A stretch of DNA of 9,683 bases from Acidobacteriota bacterium (GTDB taxonomy: Bacteria > Acidobacteriota > Terriglobia > Terriglobales > Acidobacteriaceae): positions 1 through 9,683 of the forward strand of contig JAJZDO010000262.1 in assembly GCA_021805955.1 (NCBI GenBank). The letters are read 5' to 3'. Below, piece by piece: positions 1 to 6,940 of the stretch; within the stretch, counting starts at the first letter, position 1; every line of letters begins with the position of its first letter. Both the position numbers and the translations under genes were made by a program. A model generated the notes under the pieces. The model searched no databases, had not been told where the DNA came from, and saw nothing but the letters and a program-made list of their open reading frames with translations.

Positions 1-1
1 C

Positions 2-556
2 AAATCCAGCAATGAGCCGTGGCAGGGACAGGTCGAACAGTCCGTTCGCTACGCCACCAACGATCTGGCCATCATGGTGGCTGCCGGAAATCCGAAACAC
101 ATCGCCGGACTCAAAGACCTTGGCCAACCCAGCCTACGGCTTTCCATGCCGAACCCTGAGTGGGAAGGCGTCGCGCGCCAGATTGCGGCCGCATTGCGTA
201 AAGCGGGCGGCGAGGCGCTCTACCAGTCGGCATATGTCAGCAAAGTCGCCGATGGGACGACATACCTGACGCACGTTCATCACCGGCAGACGCCGATGCG
301 GATCATGCAGGGAGAGTCCGACGCCGGTGTGACCTGGGCCTCTGAAGTGCGCTTTCAGGAAATGATCCATAACCCAATCTCTGGAGTTGCCATTCCGGCG
401 GAGCAAAACAGCACCGCTGTCTACGCTGCAGGGGTATTGAGGAACGCGCCCCACGCTGCCGCCGCGCGCGCATGGGTGCAGTACCTCACCTTACCGCAAG
501 CGCAGAAAATCTATCGCGACTACGGCTTTCAATCTGTCACGGGAAACGCAAAATGA
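2..556 (+). CDS. ModA-like periplasmic solute-binding protein, 5' end cut off by window edge
   Basis: The last 184 residues of a type II periplasmic binding protein are visible; the start and signal peptide lie outside the window. The frame is open from base 2, so the first ATG in view (74) is not the real start. The fragment follows the ModA/Wtp layout: an N-D-L-A-I-M-V-A hinge strand followed by GNP (about residues 20-31), an MPNPEWEG segment where ModA has its 'DP' ligand loop, then QGESDAGVTWASE, and a C-terminal helix region with ARAWVQYL and YRDYGF, the usual end of ModA-type proteins. Family members bind oxyanions such as molybdate, tungstate or sulfate in the periplasm and hand them to an ABC permease. 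No modB or modC follows. Instead the stop codon (554-556) overlaps the ATG of a TsdA-like cytochrome, suggesting a shared periplasmic job. The ligand cannot be read from the fragment. Family assignment is fairly sure; the substrate is unknown. Confidence 0.8.
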   Translation, partial: KSSNEPWQGQVEQSVRYATNDLAIMVAAGNPKHIAGLKDLGQPSLRLSMPNPEWEGVARQIAAALRKAGGEALYQSAYVSKVADGTTYLTHVHHRQTPMRIMQGESDAGVTWASEVRFQEMIHNPISGVAIPAEQNSTAVYAAGVLRNAPHAAAARAWVQYLTLPQAQKIYRDYGFQSVTGNAK

Positions 557-1356
557 AATTTCGCATGGAATTGCTGCCGATGGCCCTGGTGCTGGGCGTC
601 GCCCTGGCAGGAAGTTTCGGGAATGCGGCGCTGGGAACCGCCCAGCAATCGTCGGCCACAGGGCCCATCGCTCCGCAGCCGCATGATCTTGCCAGCATTC
701 CGGCGGGAAAACAAGGCGACCTGATCCGCCAGGGCAAGGACATTTTCGACCAGACACCGACCCACGCGAAAGCTTATGTCGGCAACCGACTGAGCTGCAA
801 CGATTGCCACCTGCAGGGAGGTACGGAGCCCAAGGCAGCGCCCTTGACCGGCGTTCCTGGATTGTTTCCCCAGTACAGCCAGCGGGCTGGTCGCGTGATC
901 AGTTTTGGCGAGCGAGTGCAGGAGTGTTTCGTCCGCAGCGAAAACGGTACCGCTCCGCCGCTGGACAGTCCAGCGATGAACGCATTGCTTGCCTATATCG
1001 AGTGGATCTCTCAGGGCGTTTCCAAACAAGAGACGCTCGCCGGACGGGGTCTGGTGCAAGTGCCCTCGCTCACCGGCAATGCGGATCGCGGGGCGGTCAT
1101 CTACCAACAGCGGTGTGCGGCATGTCATCAAGACAGTGGCGCGGGAGTGCCGGCTGTGTTCCCGGCGTTGTGGGGTCCAGACTCCTACAACGACGGCGCT
1201 GGTATGAACAAGATTCCCAAGATGGCGGCGTTTCTTGTCAAGGCGATGCCGCCGACCCAGCCGGGCACGCTCTCTCCGCAGGATGCGTACGACGTGGCCG
1301 CATACATCCATGTCAAACCGCGTCCAAAATTCAATCCCGCCTACAGCAAATACTGA
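553..1356 (+). CDS. Diheme c-type cytochrome, TsdA-like (putative thiosulfate dehydrogenase)
   Basis: Protein of 267 residues. The ATG at 553 is chosen because it overlaps the preceding stop (ATGA), has GGGAAA at 541-546, and opens directly into a signal peptide: KFR, then a hydrophobic stretch at about 7-22, with likely cleavage after Ala30. An upstream in-frame start at 472 would bury that signal. There are two haem-attachment motifs, CNDCH (82-86) and CAACH (188-192). Around them are hallmarks I recall from TsdA: GNRLSCNDCHLQGG, a GERVQECF segment with Cys125, the candidate sixth ligand of haem 1 as in Allochromatium TsdA, and FPALWGPDSYNDGAGM (203-218) followed by AMPP with Met232, a candidate haem 2 ligand. 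TsdA oxidises thiosulfate to tetrathionate, or the reverse, in the periplasm. Haem binding and export are read from sequence; the substrate is inferred from the family. A related cytochrome with another substrate is possible. It is translationally coupled to the binding-protein gene. Confidence 0.85.
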   Translation: MKFRMELLPMALVLGVALAGSFGNAALGTAQQSSATGPIAPQPHDLASIPAGKQGDLIRQGKDIFDQTPTHAKAYVGNRLSCNDCHLQGGTEPKAAPLTGVPGLFPQYSQRAGRVISFGERVQECFVRSENGTAPPLDSPAMNALLAYIEWISQGVSKQETLAGRGLVQVPSLTGNADRGAVIYQQRCAACHQDSGAGVPAVFPALWGPDSYNDGAGMNKIPKMAAFLVKAMPPTQPGTLSPQDAYDVAAYIHVKPRPKFNPAYSKY

Positions 1357-1507
1357 CGGGTATTGTCAAAAACGTGGCGGAGCGTGGGGGCTGGTAATGG
1401 AGAGCTTTCCGCTTTTGTGGGTTGAAACATCCAAGTTTATGCGTCCACATTTTTCTTTGCTGAATTCGGTTTCATTATTCATACCGTTTCCCGCGCTCTC
1501 CTGACCC
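1357..1507. other. Convergent intergenic gap without clear terminator
   Basis: 151 bases lie between the stops of the cytochrome gene (plus) and the ABC ATPase gene (minus). I looked for a stem followed by a T-run in either direction and found none that is convincing. The only symmetric piece is GGAGAGCTTTCC (1399-1410), an imperfect 12-base palindrome with no room for a loop, followed by TTTT at 1413-1416. Termination here may be Rho-dependent. Confidence 0.4.
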
Positions 1508-2398
1508 CTATTCTGCAACCCGGGTCCAGTGGCCGGGGGCGACTTCGGCGAGGGGGCCTTCCGGCACGGTGGTGGAAAGTTCTGTTGTGGCCAGAGGAGC
1601 GTTGCGATTGCTGTGCATGGTGGGGACGGCGGCCAGCAAACTTCGGGTATAGGGATGCTGCGGATTCGAAAACAACTGCGCACAAGGCGCGATTTCTACG
1701 ATCTTTCCCTTACGCATCACAGCCACGCGTTGCGCAATCTGAGCGACCACGGAAAGATCGTGGGAGATAAAGAGCAGGGCCGCGTTGGAGCGCTCTTTCA
1801 ACTCGCGCAGCAAATCGAGAATCTGAGCCTGCACCGTAACATCGAGCGCGGTGGTGGGCTCATCGGCGATGACAAGCCTGGGGCGATTGACGAGGGCCAT
1901 CGCGATCAGGATGCGTTGCCGCTGGCCGCCGGAAAATTGATGCGGATAGTCGTCGAATCGCAGATGAGGTTCCGGAATGGAAACCGATTCGAGGGCCTCG
2001 ATTGCACGCCGGCGCACGGCGGACCGTGAAAGGTCGCGCTGATGAACGCGAATCGCTTCGGCAATTTGCTTGCCGATCGGCATGACGGGATTCAGGGCGG
2101 TCATCGGCTCTTGAAATACCATGGCGGCATCACGGCCGCGGCGCGCGACCATGTCTCTCGCAGGAAGTAGCAGCCAATCTTCCTCGCGAAACCAGATGCT
2201 GCCGGAGACCTGGGCGCGTGGATCGAGCAGGCGCAGAATCGCCAGCGCGGTGACGGATTTTCCTGATCCAGACTCGCCTACCAGCGCCAGCGATTCCCCC
2301 GGGTCAATGGAAAAGCTCAAATCATCGACAGCAATGTGTCTCCCCGCATCGGAGGAAAATGTGATCGAGAGGTGGTCCACGCGGAGAAGAGGCTGCAC
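1508..2398 (-). CDS. ABC transporter ATP-binding protein, oligopeptide/dipeptide (OppD/DppD) type
   Basis: Protein of 296 residues starting with GTG at 2398. It is the only start codon after the in-frame TAA at 2410-2408, and its upstream Shine-Dalgarno match is weak. All nucleotide-binding motifs are intact: Walker A GESGSGKS (41-48), Q-loop Gln96, signature FSGGQ (155-159), Walker B LVIADEP with Glu180, D-loop ALD (184-186) and H-loop His213. The C-terminal NPQHPYTRSLLAAVP (245-259) is the oligo_HPY extension that marks OppD/DppD-class subunits, which power uptake of peptides, nickel or similar small solutes at the inner membrane. The usual cysteine-containing tail of that extension is absent; the protein ends shortly after PGHWTRV. 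No permease, binding protein or partner OppF is visible, and the gene upstream in its transcription direction (right of 2398) is divergent. Family membership is certain; substrate unknown. Upstream genes of the transporter cannot be on this side; any partners would be left of 1508 on the minus strand, where none is seen. Confidence 0.93.
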   Translation of the reverse strand: MQPLLRVDHLSITFSSDAGRHIAVDDLSFSIDPGESLALVGESGSGKSVTALAILRLLDPRAQVSGSIWFREEDWLLLPARDMVARRGRDAAMVFQEPMTALNPVMPIGKQIAEAIRVHQRDLSRSAVRRRAIEALESVSIPEPHLRFDDYPHQFSGGQRQRILIAMALVNRPRLVIADEPTTALDVTVQAQILDLLRELKERSNAALLFISHDLSVVAQIAQRVAVMRKGKIVEIAPCAQLFSNPQHPYTRSLLAAVPTMHSNRNAPLATTELSTTVPEGPLAEVAPGHWTRVAE

Positions 2399-2526
2399 GG
2401 GCTTATCTTAGTGCATGGCTAGGGGGCAAGGGCGCGACCGGCAGTCGCCTAGCTACGGAACAGATCTTGCGAATGCGTCTGGATGGAGAAATCTATAATC
2501 ACTGCAACCGTTGCAATGGGGCGCCC
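2399..2526. other. Divergent intergenic region between ABC ATPase and acetyltransferase genes
   Basis: 128 bases must hold both outward promoters. Besides the plus-strand TATAAT it contains a small nested inverted repeat: GCTAG (2418-2422) with CTAGC (2449-2453), and inside it GCGAC (2434-2438) with GTCGC (2444-2448). No T-run follows, so it is not an obvious terminator; it could be an operator or chance. On the minus strand a TAAGAT (2410-2405) ends only six bases before the GTG, which would imply an almost leaderless message if it is a -10 box, but no -35 accompanies it. Confidence 0.35.
2494..2499 (+). promoter_or_regulatory. -10 promoter box of the acetyltransferase gene
   Basis: A perfect TATAAT lies 27 bases before the ATG at 2527, placing transcription start near 2506 with a leader of about 20 bases. 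No good -35 box sits at the standard spacing; the nearest TTG-type hexamer, TTGCGA at 2467-2472, leaves a 21-base spacer, which is too long. The box supports the start at 2527 over the in-frame TTG (2467) and ATG (2473), both of which lie upstream of it. Confidence 0.5.
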
Positions 2527-3060
2527 ATGCCGTACTTTCTCCGCAAAGCTGTCGCCGACGATATTCCTGCATTGGAGAAGTTGATTGAAGCCTCCGTGCG
2601 TGGATTGCAGGCCGGAGATTACACGCCAGTACAAATCGAAGCAGCACTGCGAACCGTGTTTACGGTGGATAGCCAACTCATCAAAGATGGGACGTATTTT
2701 GTGGTCGAACAAGACGGCGAGATGATCGGTTGTGGCGGCTGGAGCCAGCGCAAGACGTTGTGCGGCGGCGACCATCATGGTGTGCGGGAAAATGCGTTGA
2801 TGGATCCATTGCAGGATGCCGCCAAGATTCGCGCGATCTTTGTGCATCCGTTGTGGGCCCGCCGAGGCATTGGGAGCTTGCTTCTGAAAGCGGCGGAGGA
2901 GGCTGCCATGGCTGCCGGTTTTAGGCGATTGGAGATGGGTGCGACGCTGACCGGTGTGCCTGTATATTTGCGGCGCGGATACCGCAAAACCGAAACGATG
3001 ACGGTGCCGCTGGAAAACGGCGTGACTTTGCCGGTGGTTCGCATGGAAAAATCCTGCTGA
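2527..3060 (+). CDS. GNAT-family N-acetyltransferase
   Basis: Protein of 177 residues beginning MPYFLRKAVADDIPALEKLI, the usual strand-helix opening of GNAT enzymes. I start at ATG 2527 because this opening begins there and a TATAAT box sits just upstream; a purine-rich TGGGGCG (2517-2523) could serve as ribosome site. GNAT enzymes transfer the acetyl group of acetyl-CoA to an amine. The acetyl-CoA-binding motif A is clear: IRAIFVHPLWARRGIGSLLL (101-120) with the R-R-G-I-G pyrophosphate loop at 112-116, followed by the helix to Ala130. Later, PVYLRRGYRK (145-154) matches motif B, which closes the acceptor site. The segment KTLCGGDHHGVRENALMDP (77-95) between strands is a loop typical of small-molecule GNATs. 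The acceptor cannot be predicted. It is monocistronic by spacing: 122 bases separate it from dnaG. Confidence 0.9.
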   Translation: MPYFLRKAVADDIPALEKLIEASVRGLQAGDYTPVQIEAALRTVFTVDSQLIKDGTYFVVEQDGEMIGCGGWSQRKTLCGGDHHGVRENALMDPLQDAAKIRAIFVHPLWARRGIGSLLLKAAEEAAMAAGFRRLEMGATLTGVPVYLRRGYRKTETMTVPLENGVTLPVVRMEKSC

Positions 3061-3182
3061 TTCATTATTCGCAGTCAGGTTCGCGAGCCGACTTGCGTCG
3101 CCAAAAAAATCAAGCGGTGGCAGCAAGAATGCCGCCACACAATCCTGCCAAGTTTTTTGCCGTACACTGACCTTTCCTCGCC
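3061..3182 (+). other. Intergenic gap before dnaG with a weak stem-loop
   Basis: 122 bases. GGTGGCA (3116-3122) can pair with TGCCGCC (3130-3136) across a 7-base loop, one pair being G-U. Six Ts occur at 3153-3158, about 16 bases after the stem, too far for a standard intrinsic terminator. TACACT (3164-3169) resembles a -10 box for dnaG but has no matching -35. No Shine-Dalgarno sequence is evident before the dnaG ATG. Confidence 0.3.
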
Positions 3183-4952
3183 ATGGCCGATGGTTTTGCC
3201 CAATCCGTCAAGCAGCAAGCCGATATTGTTCGCATCGTCGGCGAGTACATGCGCCTGACAAAGGGAGGCGCACAAAGCTTCAAAGGGCTGTGCCCGTTTC
3301 ATAAAGAGAAGACACCCTCGTTCAATGTGCAGGCGGCGCAGCAGTATTACCATTGCTTCGGCTGCGGCCAGTCCGGTGACGTGTTCACGTTTGTGCAGAA
3401 AATTGAGAACATCAGTTTTCCTGAGGCGGTGCGGACGGTGGCGCAGAAGTGCGGCATTCCGCTGCCGAAGCGCGAATTTTCCTCGCCGGAAGAAGCGCAG
3501 GCGTCGCGGCTGCGTTCGAAGTTGCTGGAGATCCACGACCAGGCCTGCCGCTATTTTGAGGAACAACTGCAGAGTCCGGAAGCGGCCCGCGCGCGCGAAT
3601 ATCTGACCGGCCGCGGTTTGACGGCGGAGGCCATTGCAGCCTTTCGCATTGGCTATGCGCCGGATTCCTACTCCACCATGCGCGACCGTTTCCAGTCCGC
3701 GTTTGACGAAGAGGTTTTGCGCGGTAGTGGTCTATTTTCCGCCAAGGACCAGGCCGAGGGCGTCAGCGGAACGATGTATGCGCGCTTTCGCAAGCGCATC
3801 ACGTTTCCGATTCGCAATGAAGCGGGTCGGGTGATTGCTTTTACGGCGCGGGCGCTCGACAACGATGAAAAGGCGGGGCCGAAGTATTTGAACTCGCCAG
3901 AAACGCCGCTGTATACCAAGGGCCATGTGCTCTTCAACCTCGACAAGGCGAAGCAGGCGATCCGTCAATTTGAATTTGCATTGCTGGTGGAAGGGCAGAT
4001 GGACTGCATCTCCGTCTACATGGCTGGCATAACGAATGTGCTGGCGACCAGTGGCACAGCCTTTACCGAGGTGCAGGCACGGCTGCTGGGCCGGCATACG
4101 CGGCAAGTGGTGGTGAACTTCGATCCGGACACGGCCGGCGCGAATGCGGCAGAAAAGTCCATCGCGCTGCTGATTGAAGAGGGTTTCAGCGTGAAAGTGG
4201 TGACGTTGGAAGGTGGCCTGGACCCGGACCGGTACGTGCGCGAGCGGGGAACACCGGCCTACATTGCAGCGCTACGTGGGGCGCGCCGACACAGTGATTA
4301 TTTAATTGAGCGGGCACGCACGCTGTTTCCACCAGTCACGCCGGACGCCAAAGTGAAGGCGCTGAATTTTCTGTTGCCGCACATGCAGCATATTCCCAGC
4401 CGCATCGCGCGTGATGAGTTCGCCGCCGATGCCGCGCAAAAGCTTGCCATCGATTCCGCATTGCTGCGGCAGGAGTTGAAGCAGGCTGCTTTCGCGCGGC
4501 GCACGGACGTCCGCTCGAAATCGTCGGTAACAGCGGGATGGAGCGAAGCGGAAAAATTGCTGTTGCGTGCTCTCACTTTGCCGCCGGGTCAGCCGGCGCG
4601 GGAGCTGGCGCGGCAGCGAATGACGGAGGAGCCTTCGTTGTATGAAGGACTGGCGGCCTCCGCGTTGCTGGCTGCGTTTTTGGAGGCGGAGGCGATTTCC
4701 AATCCATTTGACCTGGCACCGGATGAGTCGAGCCGCCATTTGCTGGCAGCGGCGTTGATGCATGGAAACCAGGAAATTCAGCCGGAGCAAGTGGAGGATG
4801 CGTTTCACTCCTTGCGTCACAGCAGGCTGGAACGTCGTCAGCGCGAACTGCGTCGCTCACTGGCGGAGGCGGAACTTCGCAATGACACCGAGGCGGTGCG
4901 GGAGTTGATGACCGAGAAAATCGCGCTGGATCGTGTGTTGCGAGAGGGCTGA
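3183..4952 (+). CDS. dnaG: DNA primase DnaG
   Basis: Protein of 589 residues that synthesises the RNA primers for Okazaki fragments on templates unwound by the replicative helicase. The N-terminal zinc-binding domain has Cys37, His40, Cys58 and Cys61 (CPFH and CFGC). The RNA polymerase core follows, with the basic RFRKRITFPI (201-210) and GPKYLNSPET (232-241) both recognisable. The TOPRIM metal site is LLVEGQMD with Glu270, plus FDPDTAGANA with Asp314 and Asp316, near E. coli Glu265, Asp309 and Asp311. Residues from about 455 to the end are helical and charged, as expected of the DnaB-interacting domain. ATG 3183 is right because VKQQADIVRIVGEY is the normal DnaG beginning, although no Shine-Dalgarno precedes it. 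The usual EGYMD box reads EGQMD here; all metal-binding acids are kept, so activity is expected. The usual rpoD neighbour is absent. Confidence 0.97.
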   Translation: MADGFAQSVKQQADIVRIVGEYMRLTKGGAQSFKGLCPFHKEKTPSFNVQAAQQYYHCFGCGQSGDVFTFVQKIENISFPEAVRTVAQKCGIPLPKREFSSPEEAQASRLRSKLLEIHDQACRYFEEQLQSPEAARAREYLTGRGLTAEAIAAFRIGYAPDSYSTMRDRFQSAFDEEVLRGSGLFSAKDQAEGVSGTMYARFRKRITFPIRNEAGRVIAFTARALDNDEKAGPKYLNSPETPLYTKGHVLFNLDKAKQAIRQFEFALLVEGQMDCISVYMAGITNVLATSGTAFTEVQARLLGRHTRQVVVNFDPDTAGANAAEKSIALLIEEGFSVKVVTLEGGLDPDRYVRERGTPAYIAALRGARRHSDYLIERARTLFPPVTPDAKVKALNFLLPHMQHIPSRIARDEFAADAAQKLAIDSALLRQELKQAAFARRTDVRSKSSVTAGWSEAEKLLLRALTLPPGQPARELARQRMTEEPSLYEGLAASALLAAFLEAEAISNPFDLAPDESSRHLLAAALMHGNQEIQPEQVEDAFHSLRHSRLERRQRELRRSLAEAELRNDTEAVRELMTEKIALDRVLREG

Positions 4953-4988
4953 GACAGGTTGCACCTAAAACCTTGCCGCAGTTGGGTG

Positions 4989-4998
4989 TTTGCGCAAA
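4989..4998. promoter_or_regulatory. Palindrome TTTGCGCAAA upstream of the TPR gene
   Basis: A perfect 10-base palindrome lies 37 bases after the dnaG stop and about 90 before the next start, close to a CATAAT (5008-5013) that could be a -10 box. It could be an operator half-site pair, but a 10-base palindrome is also expected by chance in a window of this size. Confidence 0.2.
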
Positions 4999-5020
4999 TG
5001 ATTCTGACATAATTCGGCGT

Positions 5021-5050
5021 TTGACCATGCCTCCAGCGGATGCATAGACT
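5021..5050 (+). promoter_or_regulatory. Candidate promoter of the TPR protein gene
   Basis: TTGACC (5021-5026, five of six consensus bases) and TAGACT (5045-5050, four of six) are separated by 18 bases. Transcription would begin near 5057, leaving a leader of about 33 bases before the ATG at 5090. It is the best promoter-like pair in the 137-base gap after dnaG, which has no clear terminator. Confidence 0.35.
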
Positions 5051-5089
5051 GAAGTTGGTTCTCCACGGAAAGCGTTTTACGAAGTGGCC

Positions 5090-6940
5090 ATGCAGTCTAC
5101 ACGCGCAGTTGGTTTCAGCTTTCGGATTTTGTTGAGTGCTCTCGGGCTTTCGCTGGCCCTGTCGGCATTGTCGGTTACGATGTGGGCCCAGGCGTCCTCG
5201 TTTCAGGATTCCTCTTCGCAGTCGTCCCCGTCGAGAGATTTGTCCACGCCAACGCCGCCAAAACAATCTGGAGTCTCGTCGTCTTCCCGCACTGAATCGG
5301 GCGAGCCGGTCCCGCTGCCGGAGACGGACATTGCACCTCAGCCCAATGCGGCACAACTCGCGGCCATCCCGGCCGCGATCGATCCGACGGGCCCAGCCAT
5401 AGAGTTGGAAACGTCAGAGGCGATGTTCGATGTGATGGCGGGCCTGAATACCTGCGGTTATAACGAGGGGCTGTCGATTTCCGATCCTCTGCGCCAGAAA
5501 GTGCGCGATGACATTGCGCAGGCACTGCAGCAGTCCGCGGCCGCGCGCGATAGTCGGGATCGACTCTGCACCTTTATCCACGGCCATACGATGAACGGTG
5601 TCTCCGTCAATCTTGCCGCGTACATTTCGCTGGCATTATTTCTGACGCCGCCGCCAGAGTTGACGACAAATGTTTCGTCTTCAGATTTGCCCCCGGACGC
5701 CGCAACGTTGGTCGGACTGGCTTCTCCACTGCGAAACTTTTCCCAGGCCGTGAACCTGCACGTGATCTGGGTGCTGAACCATCCCGCCTATGAAGCGCTG
5801 GCGAACAAGGTTCGGGCGGCGATGAATCAAATGCTGATCCAGACTGACCTGTACCTGAAACAACCTCCGTTGACGAACGGCAATCGCCGATTTCTGGTGA
5901 TTATGGACCCATTGATCGCGCCCGGAGAACGGAATGCCCGCGTGTACGGAGGCGACTACATCGTGGTTTCGTCTCCAACCAACGGCAAGATCGATTTGAA
6001 GCCGGTGAAGCACACCTATCTTCGCTTTATCCTGGAGCCACTGATCTATGCCCGGTCGAACTCAATCAATCAGCTCCGACCGATTCTCGATCTGGTGCAG
6101 CCCTCTCCGCTGCCCTACATCTACAAGAGCGACGTTCTCACACTGGTGACTGAGTGCATGATTCGGGCGATTGAAGCGCGCTCGATGGACACAGGCGTCC
6201 CCGTTTATAAGATTCCGGCGCATATTGATCGTAGCCAGCTGGCTGCCGTCAACAAGCAAGAGAATGCATATGAACACGCGGTGGCGGAAGTGCGCAATCA
6301 GACGGTCCATGACGATATGGTTCAGGGTTTCATTCTGACGCAGTACTTTTACGACCAATTGAACGGTTTCGACGAGAGTCCGAGATCGCTGCCGGAGATG
6401 GTTGGCATCATGATCTACGGAATGAACGTGGACATTGAGAAGCATCGCGTGCAGGACATCGTTTTTGCCTCGCATACGGACCAGAACGTGGCGACGCCTG
6501 CCGCTCCGCAGTCAGCCGGCCTGGACGAGGCGGAAAACAAACTGATCGCCGGAAATACAGCCGCAGCGGCGCAGTTGGCCCAGCAGGCGCTTGATCAGCA
6601 CACAAGCAATCCAGGTCGAGCGCACTTCATTTTGGCGCGGGCAGACATTATGAGCGGGAAGATGGATGCCGCAGTGCAAGAGTTCACCGAGGCATCCAAG
6701 GTTTCCCATGACTTGCGCACGATTGCCTGGTCGCATATCTATCTGGGCCGTCTCGATGACCTGCAGGGAGACCGCAGTGCAGCCGTCGCGGAATATCAGG
6801 CGGCGATGCAGTCGCGGGATGGACGGCAGGACACCAGTCGGGCAGCCGAAGCCGGATTGAAGGCGCCTTTTGCTCCTCCGCAGGCGGCGCAACGGGGACA
6901 CGATGACAGTTCCGGCGATGGCGCGGCCAGTTCGCACTGA
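5090..6940 (+). CDS. Secreted TPR-containing protein of unknown function
   Basis: Protein of 616 residues from ATG 5090; an in-frame GTG at 5084 would add two residues, and neither start has a decisive ribosome site. Residues 10-35 form a signal peptide with a hydrophobic core (RILLSALGLSLALSAL) and probable cleavage after AQA (33-35). A Ser/Pro/Thr-rich linker runs to about residue 85, then a mixed helical domain at about 105-465. The C-terminal part has about three tetratricopeptide repeats (roughly 475-508, 510-540, 544-577), normally protein-binding helical hairpins, and a polar tail rich in Asp, Gly and Ser. In the middle domain YGGDYIVVSS (286-295), VKHTYLRFILEPL (306-318) and TECMIRAIEARS (354-365) recall the order strand, HExxH helix, distal Glu helix of zinc peptidases, but HTYLR lacks both the catalytic Glu and the second His. 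I do not recognise a named family. Likely a periplasmic or exported scaffold; function unknown. Confidence 0.85.
   Translation: MQSTRAVGFSFRILLSALGLSLALSALSVTMWAQASSFQDSSSQSSPSRDLSTPTPPKQSGVSSSSRTESGEPVPLPETDIAPQPNAAQLAAIPAAIDPTGPAIELETSEAMFDVMAGLNTCGYNEGLSISDPLRQKVRDDIAQALQQSAAARDSRDRLCTFIHGHTMNGVSVNLAAYISLALFLTPPPELTTNVSSSDLPPDAATLVGLASPLRNFSQAVNLHVIWVLNHPAYEALANKVRAAMNQMLIQTDLYLKQPPLTNGNRRFLVIMDPLIAPGERNARVYGGDYIVVSSPTNGKIDLKPVKHTYLRFILEPLIYARSNSINQLRPILDLVQPSPLPYIYKSDVLTLVTECMIRAIEARSMDTGVPVYKIPAHIDRSQLAAVNKQENAYEHAVAEVRNQTVHDDMVQGFILTQYFYDQLNGFDESPRSLPEMVGIMIYGMNVDIEKHRVQDIVFASHTDQNVATPAAPQSAGLDEAENKLIAGNTAAAAQLAQQALDQHTSNPGRAHFILARADIMSGKMDAAVQEFTEASKVSHDLRTIAWSHIYLGRLDDLQGDRSAAVAEYQAAMQSRDGRQDTSRAAEAGLKAPFAPPQAAQRGHDDSSGDGAASSH

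Noticed and set aside
472..552. Longer N-terminus for the cytochrome from an in-frame ATG at 472
   Set aside because: It would overlap the binding-protein gene by about 85 bases and place 27 polar residues before an otherwise normal signal peptide; the ATGA overlap at 553 is far more plausible.
529..1311. Minus-strand open frame of 260 codons opposite the cytochrome gene
   Set aside because: The plus strand encodes two CxxCH motifs and a signal peptide; the opposite frame shows nothing recognisable.
1399..1416. Terminator between the convergent cytochrome and ABC genes
   Set aside because: The symmetric GGAGAGCTTTCC leaves no loop to fold a hairpin, so the following TTTT is not enough.
2467..2526. 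Longer N-terminus for the acetyltransferase from TTG 2467 or ATG 2473
   Set aside because: Both lie upstream of the TATAAT box, and the added residues do not look like part of a GNAT domain.
3116..3158. Rho-independent terminator after the acetyltransferase gene
   Set aside because: The stem has a G-U pair and the T-run is about 16 bases beyond it. On the minus strand the stem has a mismatch and no gene there needs it.
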